A stretch of 64,000 nucleotides of DNA from NCBI GenBank assembly GCA_028283825.1, contig JAPWJW010000003.1, forward strand, positions 372,001 through 436,000, read 5' to 3'. Below, one piece after another: positions 61,638-64,000 of this stretch (its first letter is position 1; each line of letters starts with the position of its first letter). The notes beneath the pieces were generated by a model. The model did no database searches, was not told the origin of the DNA, and saw nothing but the letters and a program-made list of their open reading frames with translations. Made by a program: the position numbers and the translations under genes. Source of the DNA: Azospirillaceae bacterium. Lineage in GTDB: Bacteria; Pseudomonadota; Alphaproteobacteria; Azospirillales; Azospirillaceae.

Positions 61638-61769
61638 CAACCATGGGAGGCATAGCCTCACGTGGTTGTAGGCCGCGACTGCGGCCGCCGGAGATTTTCG
61701 GGGAGCGTCAGCGGACTGAAAATCGAGGATGAGCCAAGTCGCCGGATGGCGACGCCCGGCGTTTGAGGG
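61638..61769 (+). repeat. Structured intergenic repeat, copy D (plus orientation)
   Basis: Hairpin 1 is CAACCATG...GTGGTTG with inner GAGGC/GCCTC (61638-61668). Stem 2 is GGCCGC-GACT-GCGGCC (61671-61686), then GCCGGA (61687-61692). Hairpin 3 is GATTTTC...GAAAATC (61693-61724), then GAGGA (61725-61729) and GAGCCAA. Stem 4 is GTCGCC-GGAT-GGCGAC (61738-61753), then GCCCGGCG and TTTGAGGG. It begins 4 bp after the glsA stop and ends 5 bp before the convergent AraC gene. Confidence 0.85.
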
Positions 61770-61773
61770 AATT

Positions 61774-62731
61774 CTAGCTAGCGATCGCCAGGGAGGGCAT
61801 GTCCTTCCCAGCCGTCTGGCCGTACTGCCGGGGGGACGTGCCCATCACCCGCTTGAACGCGGTGCTGAAGGCGCTTTCCGATTCATAGCCCAGCGACAGG
61901 GCGATGACGGAAATGGGGTCCGTCGTGCTGGCCAGCCGGTTGGCGGCCAGGGTCATGCGCCAGCGGGTCAGGTAATCCATGGGCGACAGGCCCACCATGT
62001 CCTTGAACCGCTGGGCGAAGGTGGAGCGCGACATGCCGGCCTTCCCCGCCAGTTCCTGCAAGGTCCAGCGGCGGGCCGGATCGCCGTGCAGGGCGGTGAT
62101 GGCGGCGCACATCTGGCGGTCCGCCAGGGCGAACAGCCAGCCGACGCCGCCCTGCCGCCCGTCCGCCACATGCAGGCGCAGGGCCTGCACCAGCATCATG
62201 TAGGCCAGCTGCTGGGCGATCAGCAGGGCGCCGGGCCGGGGTTCGCGCAGTTCGCGCATCATGCTGTCCATGGCCCAGCGCAGGGTGGCCCTGGCCGCCT
62301 CATCCCGAATGTGGACGATGGGGGGCAGCATGCCCAGCAGGATGTCGGCGTGGACGCCGTCCAGGACGAAATGCCCGCCCACGCCCACCGACTTGCCGCC
62401 GCCATTGTGGACGACGATGCTGCCGTTGGGGTTGCCGCCGAACACCGTCATGGCGTCGGTCGGCGGCAGGCTGAGGTCGCTGGCCAGGACGAAGGGCAGG
62501 CCGCGCGGCAACAGGAAACAATCTCCCAGCGCTCAGCAGCACCGGTTCGCTCCCGCCCTCCACCGCCAGCCAGGCCTCGCCCGAGGCGATGGCGTAGCAT
62601 TTGATCCCCCGCACGCCGCCGTGCCCCATCGGCATGTCGTAGCGCATGGACCAATCGCCGCCCATGTCGAAGCCGCCACAGCGGTAGCTGCGCGGGCGCA
62701 GCAGGGCCAGCACATCGGACAAGGGATCCAT
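61774..62731 (-). pseudogene. AraC-family regulator interrupted by a single-base frameshift
   Basis: The N-terminal cupin part starts at 62731 (MDPLSDVLALLRPRSYRCGGFD) after a strong AAGGAGG, and runs in one frame to about 62527. The remainder, including the C-terminal helix-turn-helix (MSRSTFAQRFKDMVGLSPMDYL, ISVIALSLGYESESAFSTAFKRVMG), continues in another. Removing one base from the CCC at 62525-62527 restores LLSAGDCFLLPRGLP. Intact, it would be an approximately 318-residue AraC protein with a cupin_6-like sensor. Either an authentic mutation or a base-calling error. It is divergent from the SDR gene, its probable target. Confidence 0.85.
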
Positions 62732-62882
62732 GGGGCCTCCTTGAGGGCAATTCCGGACGATCGCGAAGATAATGCGGACGCTATCGCATAGATCGTATGG
62801 CGGCAATCGCCTAGCGTTTGGGGGCGGGGTGCCTGTGAAGCCACCCCCACGCATTTTCCCTTAAGCGATCAAGGACTTCATC

Positions 62883-63779
62883 ATGCGCGTTTTCGTTACC
62901 GGGGCATCGGGCTTCGTCGGTTCCGCCGTGGTGCCGGAATTGCTGGCCGCTGGGCATCAGGTGCTGGGCCTCGCCCGGTCCGACGCCTCGGCCGCGGCGG
63001 TGGCGGCCAGCGGTGCGGCGGTGCACCGCGGCAGCCTGGAGGATCTGGACAGCCTGCGCCAGGGGGCGGCGGCGGCCGACGCCGTCATCCACACCGCCTT
63101 CATCCATGACTTCACCAAGTTCGCGGAGAACTGCGCCACCGACCGCAAGGTCATCGCTGCACTGGGCGCGGGGCTGGCCGGGACCGGCCGGCCGCTGCTG
63201 ATCACCTCCGGCACCGCGCTGCTGAACCCCGGCGCGGTGTCGACCGAGGACATCGTCCCCACCCTGAAGACCCACCCCATCCCGCGCGTGGCGACGGAGG
63301 AGGCGGCGGCCGACCTGATGGCCCAGGGACTGAACGTGCGCATCGTGCGCCTGCCGCCGTCGGTGCACGGCGACGGCGACCATGGCTTCATGCACATCCT
63401 GATCAACCTGGCGCGGGAGAAGGGTGTCGCCGCCTATATCGGTGATGGCGACAATCGCTGGCCGGGCGTGCACCGGCTGGATGCCGCCCGCCTGTACCGC
63501 CTGGCGCTGGAGAAGGGGGCGGCCGGTGCCCGCTATCATGCGACGGAGGGCGAGGGTGTGCCCTTCCGTGAGATCGCCGGCATCATCGGTCGCCGTCTGG
63601 GCCTGCCGGTCGTCAGCCTGTCGCGGGAGGAAGCGGGTGCCCACTTCGGCTGGTTCAGCCACTTCGCCGCCATCGACGCACCGGTTTCCAGTGAGTGGAC
63701 GCGGGCGCAACTGGGTTGGCAGCCGACGCAGATCGGCCTGCTGGCCGATCTGGACCGCCCGGCCTATTTCGGCGGCTAA
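62883..63779 (+). CDS. NAD(P)-binding SDR family protein
   Basis: 298 residues, extended/atypical SDR. N-terminal dinucleotide-binding motif VTGASGFVGSA (TGxxGFxG at residues 6-13), VIHTAFIHDFTKFAENC, and a final substrate-binding part ending RPAYFGG. The usual YxxxK catalytic pair is not evident, so it could be an epimerase-like protein or a non-catalytic NAD(P)-binding protein. It diverges from the frameshifted AraC gene, a frequent pairing. Its stop overlaps that of the convergent MFS gene. Confidence 0.87.
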   Translation: MRVFVTGASGFVGSAVVPELLAAGHQVLGLARSDASAAAVAASGAAVHRGSLEDLDSLRQGAAAADAVIHTAFIHDFTKFAENCATDRKVIAALGAGLAGTGRPLLITSGTALLNPGAVSTEDIVPTLKTHPIPRVATEEAAADLMAQGLNVRIVRLPPSVHGDGDHGFMHILINLAREKGVAAYIGDGDNRWPGVHRLDAARLYRLALEKGAAGARYHATEGEGVPFREIAGIIGRRLGLPVVSLSREEAGAHFGWFSHFAAIDAPVSSEWTRAQLGWQPTQIGLLADLDRPAYFGG

Positions 63780-64000
63780 GGTGAGGGGGCCCGCGGCGCT
63801 TCGGCGCCGTGGGACACCCGCCGCGCCAGCAGCGGGATGGCCACCAGGGCGGCGGCCAGGCCGGACAGGGCGCCGATGCCCAGGGCCCAGCGCGGGCCCA
63901 GGTTGTCCGCCACCCAGCCGACGATGGGCGCGCCGATGGGGGTGCCGCCCAGGGCCACGCCGACACGCAGCGCCAGCACCCGGCCGCGCATGTGCGGCTC
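63776..64000 (-). CDS. MFS transporter, C-terminal part only (runs out of the window)
   Basis: About 74 residues of the C-terminus are visible and the frame stays open to the window edge. It has the MRGRVLALRVGVALGGTPIGAPIVGW loop and helix seen in MFS exporters, then a second helix (LGIGALSGLAAALVAIPLLA) and a short tail. The start lies outside the window. Substrate cannot be judged. Confidence 0.8.
   Translation of the reverse strand, partial: EPHMRGRVLALRVGVALGGTPIGAPIVGWVADNLGPRWALGIGALSGLAAALVAIPLLARRVSHGAEAPRAPSP

Noticed and set aside
1-64000. CRISPR array, prophage, integron or insertion sequence
   Set aside because: No spaced repeats of CRISPR type, transposase, integrase or phage structural genes were found; tandem repeats at 60418-60477 have no spacers.

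Overview
This is a GC-rich, gene-dense bacterial chromosome segment. Its gene content points to a motile alphaproteobacterium, most likely in the Rhodospirillales/Azospirillaceae group (Azospirillum or Nitrospirillum relatives). The pointers are FliX, the CtrA antagonist SciP, a DksA lacking most zinc-finger cysteines, DUF2336, several single-domain response regulators, and sigma-54-type flagellar promoters. The genus is inference. No rRNA, tRNA, CRISPR array, insertion sequence or prophage was seen.

Layout. 1-5.6 kb: a truncated conserved gene, a DUF2336 protein, a secreted class A beta-lactamase and the helicase HrpB. 5.6-11 kb: a response regulator, phospholipid synthesis (psd-pssA), a methyltransferase, small unknown proteins and a response regulator paired with an unknown helical protein. 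11-17.7 kb: tex, then yfgM-like/bamB/der. 17.8-29.8 kb: a flagellar block (sciP, flgD, fliK, flgN-like, flgJ-like, flgI, fliX, dksA, flgH, flgA, flgG, flgF) with three well-matched sigma-54 promoters. 30-49.5 kb: envelope and housekeeping genes (cyclophilin, YdbH-like protein, glutathione peroxidase, lptD, AsnC-domain protein, DEAD-box helicase, parE, thioesterase, M1 aminopeptidase, YdcF-like protein, RidA). 49.5-64 kb: more accessory content (molybdopterin oxidoreductase, LysE exporter, AraC and HxlR regulators, MFS transporters, an HscC-type Hsp70 with a membrane J-like partner, exported glutaminase, SDR). Two genes here, an MFS transporter and an AraC regulator, each carry a single-base frameshift in a G/C run.

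The most striking unexplained structure is a family of four intergenic elements of about 120-130 bp (10972-11100, 43318-43443, 54939-55060, 61638-61769). They share no long identical sequence but have the same order of four hairpins and the same short linkers (GCCGGA, GAGGA, GCCA, a GGAT loop, GCCCGGCG, TGAGGG). Stem bases change in compensated pairs. All four lie between convergent genes. They look like a structured repeat family acting at the 3' ends of genes.

Other features worth a second look: four 15-bp tandem repeats just upstream of hscC, a dyad-rich tex/yfgM intergenic region containing a perfect DnaA box, a 15-bp direct repeat pair between dksA and flgH, and a 46-residue exported His-rich peptide gene.
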